From: JAEVZK01 sp038202925
Lineage (GTDB): Bacteria; Armatimonadota; Fimbriimonadia; Fimbriimonadales; Fimbriimonadaceae
Reading direction: 5' to 3'
DNA length: 25,167 bases
Assembly (NCBI GenBank): GCA_038202925.1
Contig: JBBREM010000031.1
Span: forward strand, 1 to 25,167
The stretch's first letter is position 1, and each line of letters opens with the position of its first letter. Of this stretch, positions 1 through 5,881 are shown piece by piece. The notes under the pieces were generated by a model. The model did not search any database, was not told the DNA's origin, and saw only the letters and a program-made list of their open reading frames with translations. The position numbers and the translations under genes are program-made.

Positions 1-2
1 AT

Positions 3-257
3 AACGCACGTTATGACACGACGCGCACGACGGGCGGCGGTTCGAACACGGGCGACTATGACCGGGACGGCTACAACTCCGCCGGTTACGATCGCTACGG
101 CTACAGCCATCAGGGCACGTACAACGCTCGTTACGACACGACCCGAACGACCAACAGTGGCTATAACCCAAGCGACTACGGTCGCGATGGCTACAACAGC
201 GCCGGATACGACCGCTACGGCTACAACCGCCAAGGTACGTACAGCGCCCGTTACGAC
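3..257 (+). repeat. In-gene 120-bp tandem repeat (40 residues per unit)
   Basis: Two complete units (3-122 and 123-242) and the start of a third (from 243) share the opening 'A/S-A-R-Y-D' and closing 'YDRYGY..QGTY' with exactly 120 bp spacing. The middle of the unit (residues 11-20) varies while the flanks are nearly fixed. The array continues off the left edge, so copy number is unknown. Confidence 0.9.
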
Positions 258-605
258 ATGAAGAACGTCGATTCGAACACCCGTGAGGAGATCACGGTTC
301 GAGTCGGCAACCGAGTGATGCGCTACAGCGGCAATGAGCGGCCCTACCGGATCGGATCGACGATCATGGTTGCCGCCGAGGCGACCGCGAGACAGGTCAA
401 CATTGGCGTCACGAAGGATCGGAACAATGACACGATCACGATGGAGCTCGACGGAGACGTCCTGATCCTTGAACAAGATTCCAAGACGTACCGTCTTAAT
501 GATAGGCGCGGCACTCTTCCGCAGAAAGTCGAAGTTCGAAACGGGGTCATCTTTGTCCCCATGGAGGCCTTCAATATTCTCCGAAGAAGCGGCGTTTACA
601 ACTAG
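3..605 (+). CDS. C-terminal part of a repeat-containing protein with a copper-amine-oxidase-N-like (stalk) domain; 5' end outside window
   Basis: The reading frame is already open at the left edge and ends at the TAG at 603-605, so only the last 200 residues are visible. The first 80 visible residues are two 40-residue repeats rich in Tyr, Gly, Asp, Arg and Asn (pattern DGYNSAGYDRYGY), followed by the start of a third copy. From about 258 the composition changes to a compact domain of about 110 residues with alternating short beta strands (ITVRVGNRVMRY, VEVRNGVIFVPMEAF), including the 'FVPMEAF' ending typical of copper amine oxidase N-terminal-like stalk domains. In that family these domains anchor or present extracellular proteins; no catalytic residues are expected. 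The Met at 258 is internal, because the repeat frame runs straight through it. An extracellular location is inferred, since the signal peptide is not in view. A good hairpin terminator follows. Confidence 0.75.
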   Translation, partial: NARYDTTRTTGGGSNTGDYDRDGYNSAGYDRYGYSHQGTYNARYDTTRTTNSGYNPSDYGRDGYNSAGYDRYGYNRQGTYSARYDMKNVDSNTREEITVRVGNRVMRYSGNERPYRIGSTIMVAAEATARQVNIGVTKDRNNDTITMELDGDVLILEQDSKTYRLNDRRGTLPQKVEVRNGVIFVPMEAFNILRRSGVYN

Positions 606-628
606 GAATCTTCTTCCTCCCTCCCCCA

Positions 629-665
629 AGCCCCGCGTCTCGCCCTCAGACCGGGGCTCTTTTTC
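629..665 (+). terminator. Rho-independent terminator
   Basis: A 7-bp stem (AGCCCCG at 629-635 with CGGGGCT at 652-658) closes a 16-nt loop and is followed by CTCTTTTTC. It lies 24 bp after the stop of the stalk-domain gene and is correctly oriented for it. Confidence 0.8.
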
Positions 666-694
666 GCCCAAACCGTTGTCGTCCCGAGGCACGC

Positions 695-756
695 ACGATT
701 GACGATTGACGATTCACGAACACGACCCACGATCCACGATCCACAATCCACATGTG
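695..756. repeat. Heptanucleotide-phased repeat array (ACGATTG / ACGATCC type)
   Basis: Nine consecutive units begin with ACGA or ACA: ACGATTG twice, ACGATTC, a 6-nt ACGAAC, ACGACCC, ACGATCC twice, ACAATCC and ACATGTG. The phase is seven bases except for one unit. The last two units supply the CACAAT box and the GTG start proposed for the downstream acetyltransferase. The word GATTGACGATTG recurs in the right arm of the element at 3901-3997 (reverse strand). Confidence 0.85.
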
Positions 757-1311
757 CGCGTCACTCAGGAGGGTCCCGAGAGCCTGCCCGACTACGAGGG
801 AGTCTCGATCGTTTTTGAAACTTCATCGCGTCTCGACCTTGCCGACTTGCGGAAGGGCATCTTCACCGAAGCTCCCATCCCCCAGCGCAGGAAGGACTAC
901 GACGAAATCACCAGCGAGCGACCAAGCTCCCTCGCCCACAGATTCGATCCGGCTCCATGGGGCATCTTCGCCGGGTTCGACGGCGAAATTCGGCTCGGGG
1001 GCACCATCGTGATTCGGAACACCCCGGAGTACGAGCTGCTCGAACAGCGCCACGACCTTGCCATCATCGCCGACCTCCGAGTTTTGCCCGAATTTCGCGG
1101 CTTGGGGTTTGGCAGCGCCCTTGTGACGCAAGCGGTCGATTGGGCGCGTGCCCAAGGGTGCGCAGAGATCCGCGTCGAAACCCAGGACATCAACGTCACG
1201 GCATGCCGCTTCTATGACGCGATGGGCTTTCATCTCCATAGCATCGAAGAGCAGGTATACGGGCCGGACATCGACGAGACACGGATTCTCTGGGCGCGAA
1301 AACTTGTTTAA
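754..1311 (+). CDS. GNAT-family N-acetyltransferase
   Basis: The 185-residue product has a GNAT fold. Motif A is seen as DLRVLPEFRGLGFGSALV (about residues 104-121), with the RGLGFGS loop that binds the acetyl-CoA pyrophosphate, followed by 'AVDWARAQGCAEIRVET' and motif B 'ACRFYDAMGF'. The family transfers acetyl from acetyl-CoA to a small-molecule or protein amine; the substrate cannot be read from sequence. The frame extends up to a TTG at 706, but that stretch is heptad repeat. GTG 754 is preferred because CACAAT (742-747) ends 6 nt before it, matching the leaderless pattern seen elsewhere in the window. A Shine-Dalgarno-like AGGAGG near 768 has no ATG/GTG after it. The gene stands alone, with a terminator upstream and convergent pdxT downstream. 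Confidence 0.8.
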   Translation: MRVTQEGPESLPDYEGVSIVFETSSRLDLADLRKGIFTEAPIPQRRKDYDEITSERPSSLAHRFDPAPWGIFAGFDGEIRLGGTIVIRNTPEYELLEQRHDLAIIADLRVLPEFRGLGFGSALVTQAVDWARAQGCAEIRVETQDINVTACRFYDAMGFHLHSIEEQVYGPDIDETRILWARKLV

Positions 1312-1384
1312 ACCACAGATGACAAGAAGGAACACAAATTCTAGTCTTCTGCGCTCCTTCTGCGAATATCTGGGGTTAAGCGCA

Positions 1385-1945
1385 CTACAGATCTAGAAAC
1401 CACTCGTGCATCCGCGTGTCGCCGGTCAGTTCAGGATGGAAGGAAGTGCCCACCAGATTCCCCTTCCGAACCGCCACGACCTTCCCGTCGTATTCAGCCA
1501 GAGGCTCAACCCCCTCCCCCAGCCGAGTAACCAGGGGAGCCCGGATGAACACGCCAGTTACGGGTTCTTCAAGGCCACGCACGGCCACCTCGTCCTCGAA
1601 ACTGTGAACCTGCGCCCCGAAGGCGTTGCGTTGGATCGTGACGTCGAGCAGGTCGAGCGTGTACTGCTTCCGCCCGTCGACTTCGTGGGCCATGAGGATC
1701 ATCCCCATGCAAGTGCCCCAAACCGGCATCCCCCTCGCGGCGCAAGACTGTAGGGCGTCGCCGAGGCCGAATCGCTCCATCAGCAGCCCGACGGTGGTGC
1801 TCTCGCCGCCGGGAATGATCACGCGGTCCACGCCTTTCAAATCAGCGGGCGAGCGGACCTCGACGGCTTTGCCGCCGGAAGCGTGAACGGCTTGGATATG
1901 CTTCTCGAAATCGCCTTGGATCGCGATCACGCCGGTCTTGGGCAT
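1385..1945 (-). CDS. pdxT: Pyridoxal 5'-phosphate synthase glutaminase subunit PdxT
   Basis: This class-I glutamine amidotransferase releases ammonia from glutamine for PdxS, the lyase that builds PLP from ribose 5-phosphate and glyceraldehyde 3-phosphate. The 186-residue length is normal for the family. Visible motifs are the N-terminal 'GVIAIQGDFEKH', 'PGGESTT' (46-51), the nucleophile Cys79 in 'WGTCMGM', the PdxT-specific 'RNAFGAQVHSFE' (106-117), and the His170-Glu172 pair in 'TSFHPELT'. pdxS, usually adjacent, is not here, so the pair is split in this genome. The ATG at 1945 has TAGACT (reverse of 1953-1958) 7 nt upstream, consistent with a leaderless mRNA. It is divergent from the arginase gene with a 39-bp gap. 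Confidence 0.95.
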   Translation of the reverse strand: MPKTGVIAIQGDFEKHIQAVHASGGKAVEVRSPADLKGVDRVIIPGGESTTVGLLMERFGLGDALQSCAARGMPVWGTCMGMILMAHEVDGRKQYTLDLLDVTIQRNAFGAQVHSFEDEVAVRGLEEPVTGVFIRAPLVTRLGEGVEPLAEYDGKVVAVRKGNLVGTSFHPELTGDTRMHEWFLDL

Positions 1946-1952
1946 CTCCTAG

Positions 1953-1981
1953 AGTCTACTTGGAGGCAGAGGTAACCTCTG
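1953..1981. promoter_or_regulatory. Divergent -10 boxes of pdxT and arginase with a 15-bp palindrome
   Basis: On the minus strand TAGACT (1953-1958) lies 7 nt before the pdxT ATG. On the plus strand TAACCT (1973-1978) lies 6 nt before the arginase GTG. A perfect palindrome with a single central base, CAGAGGT-A-ACCTCTG (1967-1981), covers the plus-strand box, so it could be an operator. Promoter activity is inferred from position and sequence only. Confidence 0.5.
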
Positions 1982-1984
1982 GGC

Positions 1985-2926
1985 GTGGTCGAAGCCATCG
2001 GTGTCCCATTCGATCTGAGCGGATTGCGCATGGGCAGCCGGCTCGGGCCTGCGGCGGTGCGGCTGGCGGGGCTAGAAGCGGCTTTCGACGATCTTCATGT
2101 CGATTTCGCCTGGGGCGGCGATCTGCGCGGCTGCGACTCGCTTGAGGCCGAAGAAACGGAGATCGATCCCCTTCTTGGCTGCATCCGCGAGCTGCGAAAA
2201 CGCACCGAAGCTTCGATCAAGACCGGCTACACGCCGCTTATCATCGGCGGCGATCATGCCATCGCGATGGGCTCAATCGCGGCGGGGCTCAACCACCACG
2301 GCGAATCGATGGCGCTGCTCTGGATCGACGCCCACGCTGACGTGAACACTCCTGGAAGCTCAAAAACCGGACGCATCCACGGCATGCCGGTCGCGGCCCT
2401 GATGGGAAAGCCGAGCGGGGTCATGGGCGAACGGCACGAGGAGTGGAACCGGTTGCTGGCGGCCCTCGGACCGAAGCGGCTGAAGATGGACCACATGTCC
2501 TGGTTCGGCCTGCGCGACGTCGACCCGCCTGAGAGAAAGCTCATCCGCGACGATGAAGCCTGTCTCGCCAGCACGATGCACCACATCGACCGGTACGGCC
2601 TGATTTGGGAGCTTCGACGGTTCGACGTCTGGATGAAGCAATCCAAGGCAACTCACCTATGGATTTCCTTTGACGTGGATGCGATGGACCCGATCCTCGC
2701 CCCCGGCACCGGCACGTCGGTCACCGGCGGGCTCAGCTATCGCGAGGCGCACCTCGTGGCCGAAGTGCTGCACGAGATGATTGACGCGGAGAACTGCCCG
2801 TACAAGCTGGCCGGCATCGATGTCGTCGAGATCAACCCGCTCATCGACCAGCACAACGAGACGGCGAAGATGGCGGTCGAGTGGATCGGCTCGCTGTTCG
2901 GCAAGACGATTTTGGGGGAGCGGTGA
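1985..2926 (+). CDS. rocF: Arginase (ureohydrolase family)
   Basis: The 313-residue protein belongs to the binuclear-manganese ureohydrolases. Metal ligands are visible as His91 (GGDHAIAMGS), Asp115/His117/Asp119 (WIDAHADVNTP) and Asp230/Asp232 (SFDVDAMDP); Glu282 (VVEINPLID) matches the family's conserved glutamate. 'RIHGMP' and 'APGTGTSVTGGLSYRE' fit arginase better than agmatinase, so hydrolysis of arginine to ornithine and urea is the best guess; formiminoglutamase or agmatinase activity is not excluded. A segment around residues 143-207 is longer than in compact Bacillus arginases. GTG 1985 is chosen because the TAACCT box ends 6 nt upstream and the sequence starts with the family's typical 'EAIGVPFDLSG..MGSRLGPAAVR'. 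The stop overlaps the kdsD start, implying co-translation. Confidence 0.88.
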   Translation: MVEAIGVPFDLSGLRMGSRLGPAAVRLAGLEAAFDDLHVDFAWGGDLRGCDSLEAEETEIDPLLGCIRELRKRTEASIKTGYTPLIIGGDHAIAMGSIAAGLNHHGESMALLWIDAHADVNTPGSSKTGRIHGMPVAALMGKPSGVMGERHEEWNRLLAALGPKRLKMDHMSWFGLRDVDPPERKLIRDDEACLASTMHHIDRYGLIWELRRFDVWMKQSKATHLWISFDVDAMDPILAPGTGTSVTGGLSYREAHLVAEVLHEMIDAENCPYKLAGIDVVEINPLIDQHNETAKMAVEWIGSLFGKTILGER

Positions 2927-3900
2927 GCCTCGACAGCGCACGCCGCGTGCTCACTCAGGAAGCGGAGGCGATCCTGCGGCTTGCAGAGCGATTGGATGGC
3001 GTCGAGGAGGCCGTTTCCGCCATCCTTGCCTGCAAGGGAAGGGTGATTACTTGCGGGGTGGGCAAGAGCGGGCACATCGCCCGGAAGACGGCGGGAACCC
3101 TCAGCAGCACGGGCACGCCCTCTCTGTTCTTGCACGCCGCCGAAGCCGTACATGGTGATCTCGGCATGGTGACGGGCGAGGATATCGTGCTGATGTACAC
3201 GCATAGCGGCGAAACCGACGAACTGGTGCGCCTCTTCCCCTCCCTGCGCGCGATCGGCGCGCGATCGATCCTGATCACGGGCCGCAAGGACAGCAGCGCC
3301 GGTCGCGAGGCTGACATGGTGCTCGACACGGGCGTTACCGACGAGGCTTGCCCTAACAATCTCGCCCCTACGACCAGCACAACGGTCATGCTCGCGCTGA
3401 GCGATGCCCTCGCGGTGGCGGTTATGGAGCGGCGCGGATTTTCGAAAGAGGATTTCGCCAAATTCCACCCCAGCGGAACGCTGGGTCGCCGCCTGCTGCT
3501 TCGGGTCAGCGACGTTATGCGCGGGCTAGGTGATATTGCGGTGGTGAAGTCTTCGGATGACGTACTGGCGATCAGCCAAGGGATCACCCAAGCGGGAGTT
3601 GGCGCGGCCTGCGTCGTGGAGAATGGTCGGCTCGTCGGGTTCATCAGCGACGGGGATCTCCGCCGGCACCTGCAACAGACGGGAGGCGACGTCCACGCCA
3701 CGGCCCAGGCGTTGATGTCGCTCGGGGTTTCCACCATTGAGCCGGGCCTACTGGCCGTCGAGGCGTTGGAGATCTTTCAGAACCTGCCGAAGAAGCCGAA
3801 CCAGAAGACCGCCGGTATCGGCGAAATGCCGGTGGTCGGAGACGGCAAGCTGCTGGGGCTGCTGATGCTGAAGGATCTGGTTCGCAGCGGAATCCTTTAG
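2923..3900 (+). CDS. kdsD: D-arabinose 5-phosphate isomerase, KpsF/GutQ family
   Basis: The 325-residue protein has an N-terminal SIS domain and two C-terminal CBS domains. The SIS part shows 'GVGKSGHIARKTAGTLSSTGTPS', 'HAAEAVHGDLGMV' and 'HSGETDEL', the phosphosugar-binding pattern of arabinose-5-phosphate isomerases. The 'FAKFHPSGTLGRRLLLRVSDVM' linker leads into CBS1, and CBS2 ends 'GEMPVVGDGKLLGLLMLKDLVRSGIL'. The enzyme interconverts ribulose 5-phosphate and arabinose 5-phosphate, the first step to Kdo, so an LPS-type outer membrane is suggested. GTG 2923 forms a GTGA overlap with the arginase stop, with GGGGGAG at 2914-2920 as ribosome site; the longer frame to 2881 would lie inside arginase. 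No functional link with arginase is known to me. Confidence 0.92.
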   Translation: MSLDSARRVLTQEAEAILRLAERLDGVEEAVSAILACKGRVITCGVGKSGHIARKTAGTLSSTGTPSLFLHAAEAVHGDLGMVTGEDIVLMYTHSGETDELVRLFPSLRAIGARSILITGRKDSSAGREADMVLDTGVTDEACPNNLAPTTSTTVMLALSDALAVAVMERRGFSKEDFAKFHPSGTLGRRLLLRVSDVMRGLGDIAVVKSSDDVLAISQGITQAGVGAACVVENGRLVGFISDGDLRRHLQQTGGDVHATAQALMSLGVSTIEPGLLAVEALEIFQNLPKKPNQKTAGIGEMPVVGDGKLLGLLMLKDLVRSGIL

Positions 3901-3997
3901 ATTTTGGATTTGCGATTTGCGATTTTGGATATGCAGACCCAGTGATGCCGTTGACCTGGGCCAATCGTCAATCGCAAATCCAAAATCGAAAATCAAA
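3901..3997. repeat. Palindromic heptad-repeat element between kdsD and tRNA-Leu
   Basis: Left arm: ATTTTGG, ATTTGCG, ATTTGCG, ATTTTGG, ATATGCA (3901-3935). Right arm: AATCGTC, AATCGCA, AATCCAA, AATCGAA, AATCAAA (3963-3997). Every unit is seven bases. The first 17 bases of the left arm (3901-3917) are the exact reverse complement of 3970-3986, so the element can fold into a long hairpin. It starts on the base after the kdsD stop codon and ends 3 bp before the tRNA 3' end, and is AT-rich against a GC-rich background. Confidence 0.85.
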
Positions 3998-4000
3998 GAG

Positions 4001-4083
4001 TGCCGGGGGCGGGACTCGAACCCGCACGGGTTTGACCCCAATGGTGTTTGAGACCACCGCGTCTACCATTCCGCCACCCCGGC
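4001..4083 (-). tRNA. tRNA-Leu (anticodon CAA)
   Basis: On the minus strand the acceptor stem GCCGGGG (5') pairs with CCCCGGC before discriminator A. The D-arm 'GGCGGAATGGTAGACGC' and T-arm 'GCGGGTTCGAGTCCCGC' are canonical. The anticodon stem GTGGT/ACCAT presents the loop CTCAAAC, anticodon CAA, reading UUG leucine codons. There is a variable arm between the anticodon and T stems, as expected for a class II tRNA. The 3' CCA is not encoded (the next bases are CTC). Confidence 0.93.
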
Positions 4084-4090
4084 GGAGTGG

Positions 4091-4132
4091 CACGGCTTTG
4101 CAAGCCGTGGTTTCCACGGGTTTTCAACCCGT
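4091..4132. repeat. Mini-hairpin pair upstream of tRNA-Leu
   Basis: CACGGCTT-TGC-AAGCCGTG (4091-4109) is followed by ACGGGTT-TTC-AACCCGT (4116-4132). A third stem, CCGTGG-TTT-CCACGG (4105-4119), competes with both, so the region can switch between two hairpins and one central hairpin. It is similar in style, not in sequence, to the clusters at 18541 and 21877. The rest of 4133-4274 shows nothing I recognise. Confidence 0.7.
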
Positions 4133-4274
4133 TTAACCGTCGCAGGATACCCGCGAGAGTGCCCCGGGTCTCAATTCATCCGAATCCGCAAGTGGTCGTG
4201 TGAGCGTTCATCGTTTAAGAACCCTCGGCGGGTCGGAGCTTCCACGCCGACAACGGATAGAGACTGTCCTCGAA

Positions 4275-4643
4275 TCAGACTGGGGTGCCCTCCTCTTGCT
4301 CATTGAATCGAAGGGTAACTCCGGTCGACTCGTAGGTCACTTCGAAGTCGTCGATGCCCCAGCCGCCACCTCCATAGCTGACATCAATTTCCGAGGCTTT
4401 GTCAATGCGGAGGCGCAGGATGGTGTGAACATCATCGCCATCTTCAAACGTCGGTGGAAGCAGTTTGGAGGAATCGGACATGTAAATCGTCAGTTCGAAC
4501 GCCTGGTCAGAAGGAACAAATCGCGATTCGCACAGCAGGGCGTCGTGAAGGGATCCAAAGTAGCCATATCGCTTTACTAAAGCGTATGCGCCGGGAATTT
4601 GGAGCCGTGGCGCCACCGCTTCATCCCAAGATCGCTCGCCCAT
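4275..4643 (-). CDS. Small hypothetical protein, possibly Imm50-like
   Basis: The 122-residue product begins MGERSWDEAVAP, has a 'YFGSLHDALLCESRF' segment, then alternating beta-type stretches: 'FELTIYMSD', 'VHTILRLRIDKASEIDVSY', a GGGGWG turn, 'IDDFEVTYESTGVTLRFNEQ'. The 'lHDAxl...l.i......l.l.f....i....' pattern resembles the Imm50 family of small putative immunity or regulatory proteins, but this is a pattern impression, not a demonstrated match. No signal peptide or membrane segment is seen. ATG 4643 is chosen because TATGGT (reverse of 4649-4654) lies 5 nt upstream and because longer frames run into serA. No toxin gene is next to it. The opposite-strand frame at 4200-4580 looks like its shadow. 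Confidence 0.65.
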   Translation of the reverse strand: MGERSWDEAVAPRLQIPGAYALVKRYGYFGSLHDALLCESRFVPSDQAFELTIYMSDSSKLLPPTFEDGDDVHTILRLRIDKASEIDVSYGGGGWGIDDFEVTYESTGVTLRFNEQEEGTPV

Positions 4644-4645
4644 GC

Positions 4646-4671
4646 CCGACCATACCCTTGGTCGGTAAACT
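4646..4671. promoter_or_regulatory. Divergent -10 boxes of serA and the small orphan with an inverted repeat
   Basis: Plus strand: TAAACT (4666-4671), 8 nt before the serA ATG. Minus strand: TATGGT (4649-4654), 5 nt before ATG 4643. A perfect 7-bp inverted repeat, CCGACCA (4646-4652) and TGGTCGG (4659-4665) with a 6-nt loop, lies between and partly over the two boxes, so one protein or structure could affect both genes. Confidence 0.5.
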
Positions 4672-4679
4672 CCAACCCA

Positions 4680-5879
4680 ATGAAGGTTTTGGTTGCCGAC
4701 AAGTTCGAGGAGAGTGGGCTCAACGGGCTGCAGGGACTCGGGTGCGATGTGCTTTACGAAGCCGACCTGAAAGACGACGCCCTCGCTGCTAGACTTAAAG
4801 AAACCGAAGCCCCCATCCTCGTCGTTCGCTCGACCAAAGTGACCCGCGAGATGATCGAAGGCTCCAAGCTCGGTCTCATCATCAGAGCCGGCGCGGGCTA
4901 CAACACGATCGACATCGCCGCCGCCAGTGACCGCGGCGTGCTCGTGACCAACTGTCCCGGAAAGAACTCCATCGCCGTCGCCGAGCTTGCGTTCGGCCTG
5001 ATGGTCGCCTGCGACCGCCACATCCCCGACAACGTTATCCAGCTCCGAGAAGGGAAGTGGAACAAGAAGGGCTTCAGCAAGGCGAAGGGCCTACATGGCC
5101 GCACCCTCGGCCTCATCGGCATGGGCAATATTGGCCAGGAGATGATCACCCGCGCCAAAGCCTTCGGCATGAACGTCGTGGCCTTCTCGCGATGGATGAC
5201 CACCGACGTAGCCGCCGCGCTCGGCATCGGCCGCGCCAACTCGCTGCACGACTTGGCAGTCCAAAGCGACTTCATCTCCGTGCATGTCGCGCTCACGCCT
5301 CAGACCCGCGGCAGCCTGGGCAAAAAGTTCTTCGACGCGATGCGAGCGGGCGGCGTCTTCATCAATACATCGAGGGCCGAGGTCGTTGACCAGGCCGCGC
5401 TCGAAGCCGCCACGAAGGAGCAGGGGATCGTCGCAGGATTGGACGTCTTCGACGACGAGCCTTCAGGAGGCGAGGGAACCTACGAGGGCAGCCTCAAGGA
5501 CAACCCAAACATCTACTGCTGCCACCATATCGGCGCGAGCACCGACCAGGCCCAAGAAGCCGTCGCCGCCGAAGTCGTGCGTATCGTCAAGGAATACGCC
5601 CACACCGGCAACGCGCCCAACGTGGTTAATGTCCAGCGCGCGGAAAGCGCCACCCACGTTCTCGTCGTCAGGCATGTCGACAAGATCGGCGTGCTTGCCG
5701 ACGTGCTGAGTGTGCTCAAAAAGGAAGGCGTGAGCATTCAGGAGATGGAGAACATCGTCTTGGGGGGTGCCAAATCCGCGATCGCGCAGATCAGCGTGGA
5801 CCGAGAGCCCGACGACAAGCTTCTTGGCAGCATCAAGCGCAGCCCAGATGTGTTCGATGCGAACGTGTTCGCGATCTAG
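4680..5879 (+). CDS. serA: D-3-phosphoglycerate dehydrogenase with ACT domain
   Basis: This enzyme oxidises 3-phosphoglycerate with NAD+ in the first committed step of serine synthesis. The 399 residues contain the split substrate domain, the Rossmann domain with GMGNIG (147-152), and the catalytic set Arg232 (NTSRAEVVD), Glu260 (DVFDDEP) and His283 (HHIGAST). A C-terminal ACT domain spans about 325-399 ('HVLVVRHVDKIGVLADVLSVLKKEGVSI'), which in other SerA proteins binds serine for feedback inhibition. The length matches the short ACT-type class rather than the long class with an extra allosteric domain. ATG 4680 is preferred over upstream in-frame starts because it begins the conserved 'MKVLVADKF' and has TAAACT 8 nt upstream and no Shine-Dalgarno. 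It converges on dnaB with only 2 bp between stops. Confidence 0.93.
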   Translation: MKVLVADKFEESGLNGLQGLGCDVLYEADLKDDALAARLKETEAPILVVRSTKVTREMIEGSKLGLIIRAGAGYNTIDIAAASDRGVLVTNCPGKNSIAVAELAFGLMVACDRHIPDNVIQLREGKWNKKGFSKAKGLHGRTLGLIGMGNIGQEMITRAKAFGMNVVAFSRWMTTDVAAALGIGRANSLHDLAVQSDFISVHVALTPQTRGSLGKKFFDAMRAGGVFINTSRAEVVDQAALEAATKEQGIVAGLDVFDDEPSGGEGTYEGSLKDNPNIYCCHHIGASTDQAQEAVAAEVVRIVKEYAHTGNAPNVVNVQRAESATHVLVVRHVDKIGVLADVLSVLKKEGVSIQEMENIVLGGAKSAIAQISVDREPDDKLLGSIKRSPDVFDANVFAI

Positions 5880-5881
5880 GC

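Noticed and set aside
1312..1384. Gap between the acetyltransferase and pdxT beginning AACCACAGATGACAAGAAGG
   Set aside because: It recalls worn heptad-like words (ACCACAGATGA...) but no phase is maintained, so I do not call a repeat or terminator.
2737..3468. Long minus-strand open frame opposite arginase and kdsD
   Set aside because: It covers two well-recognised genes in antisense and its translation is Arg/Ala/His-rich with no motif; GC-rich codon bias produces such shadows.
4200..4580. Plus-strand open frame between tRNA-Leu and serA
   Set aside because: It is antisense to the more protein-like 4275-4643 frame and lacks a promoter or ribosome-binding site.
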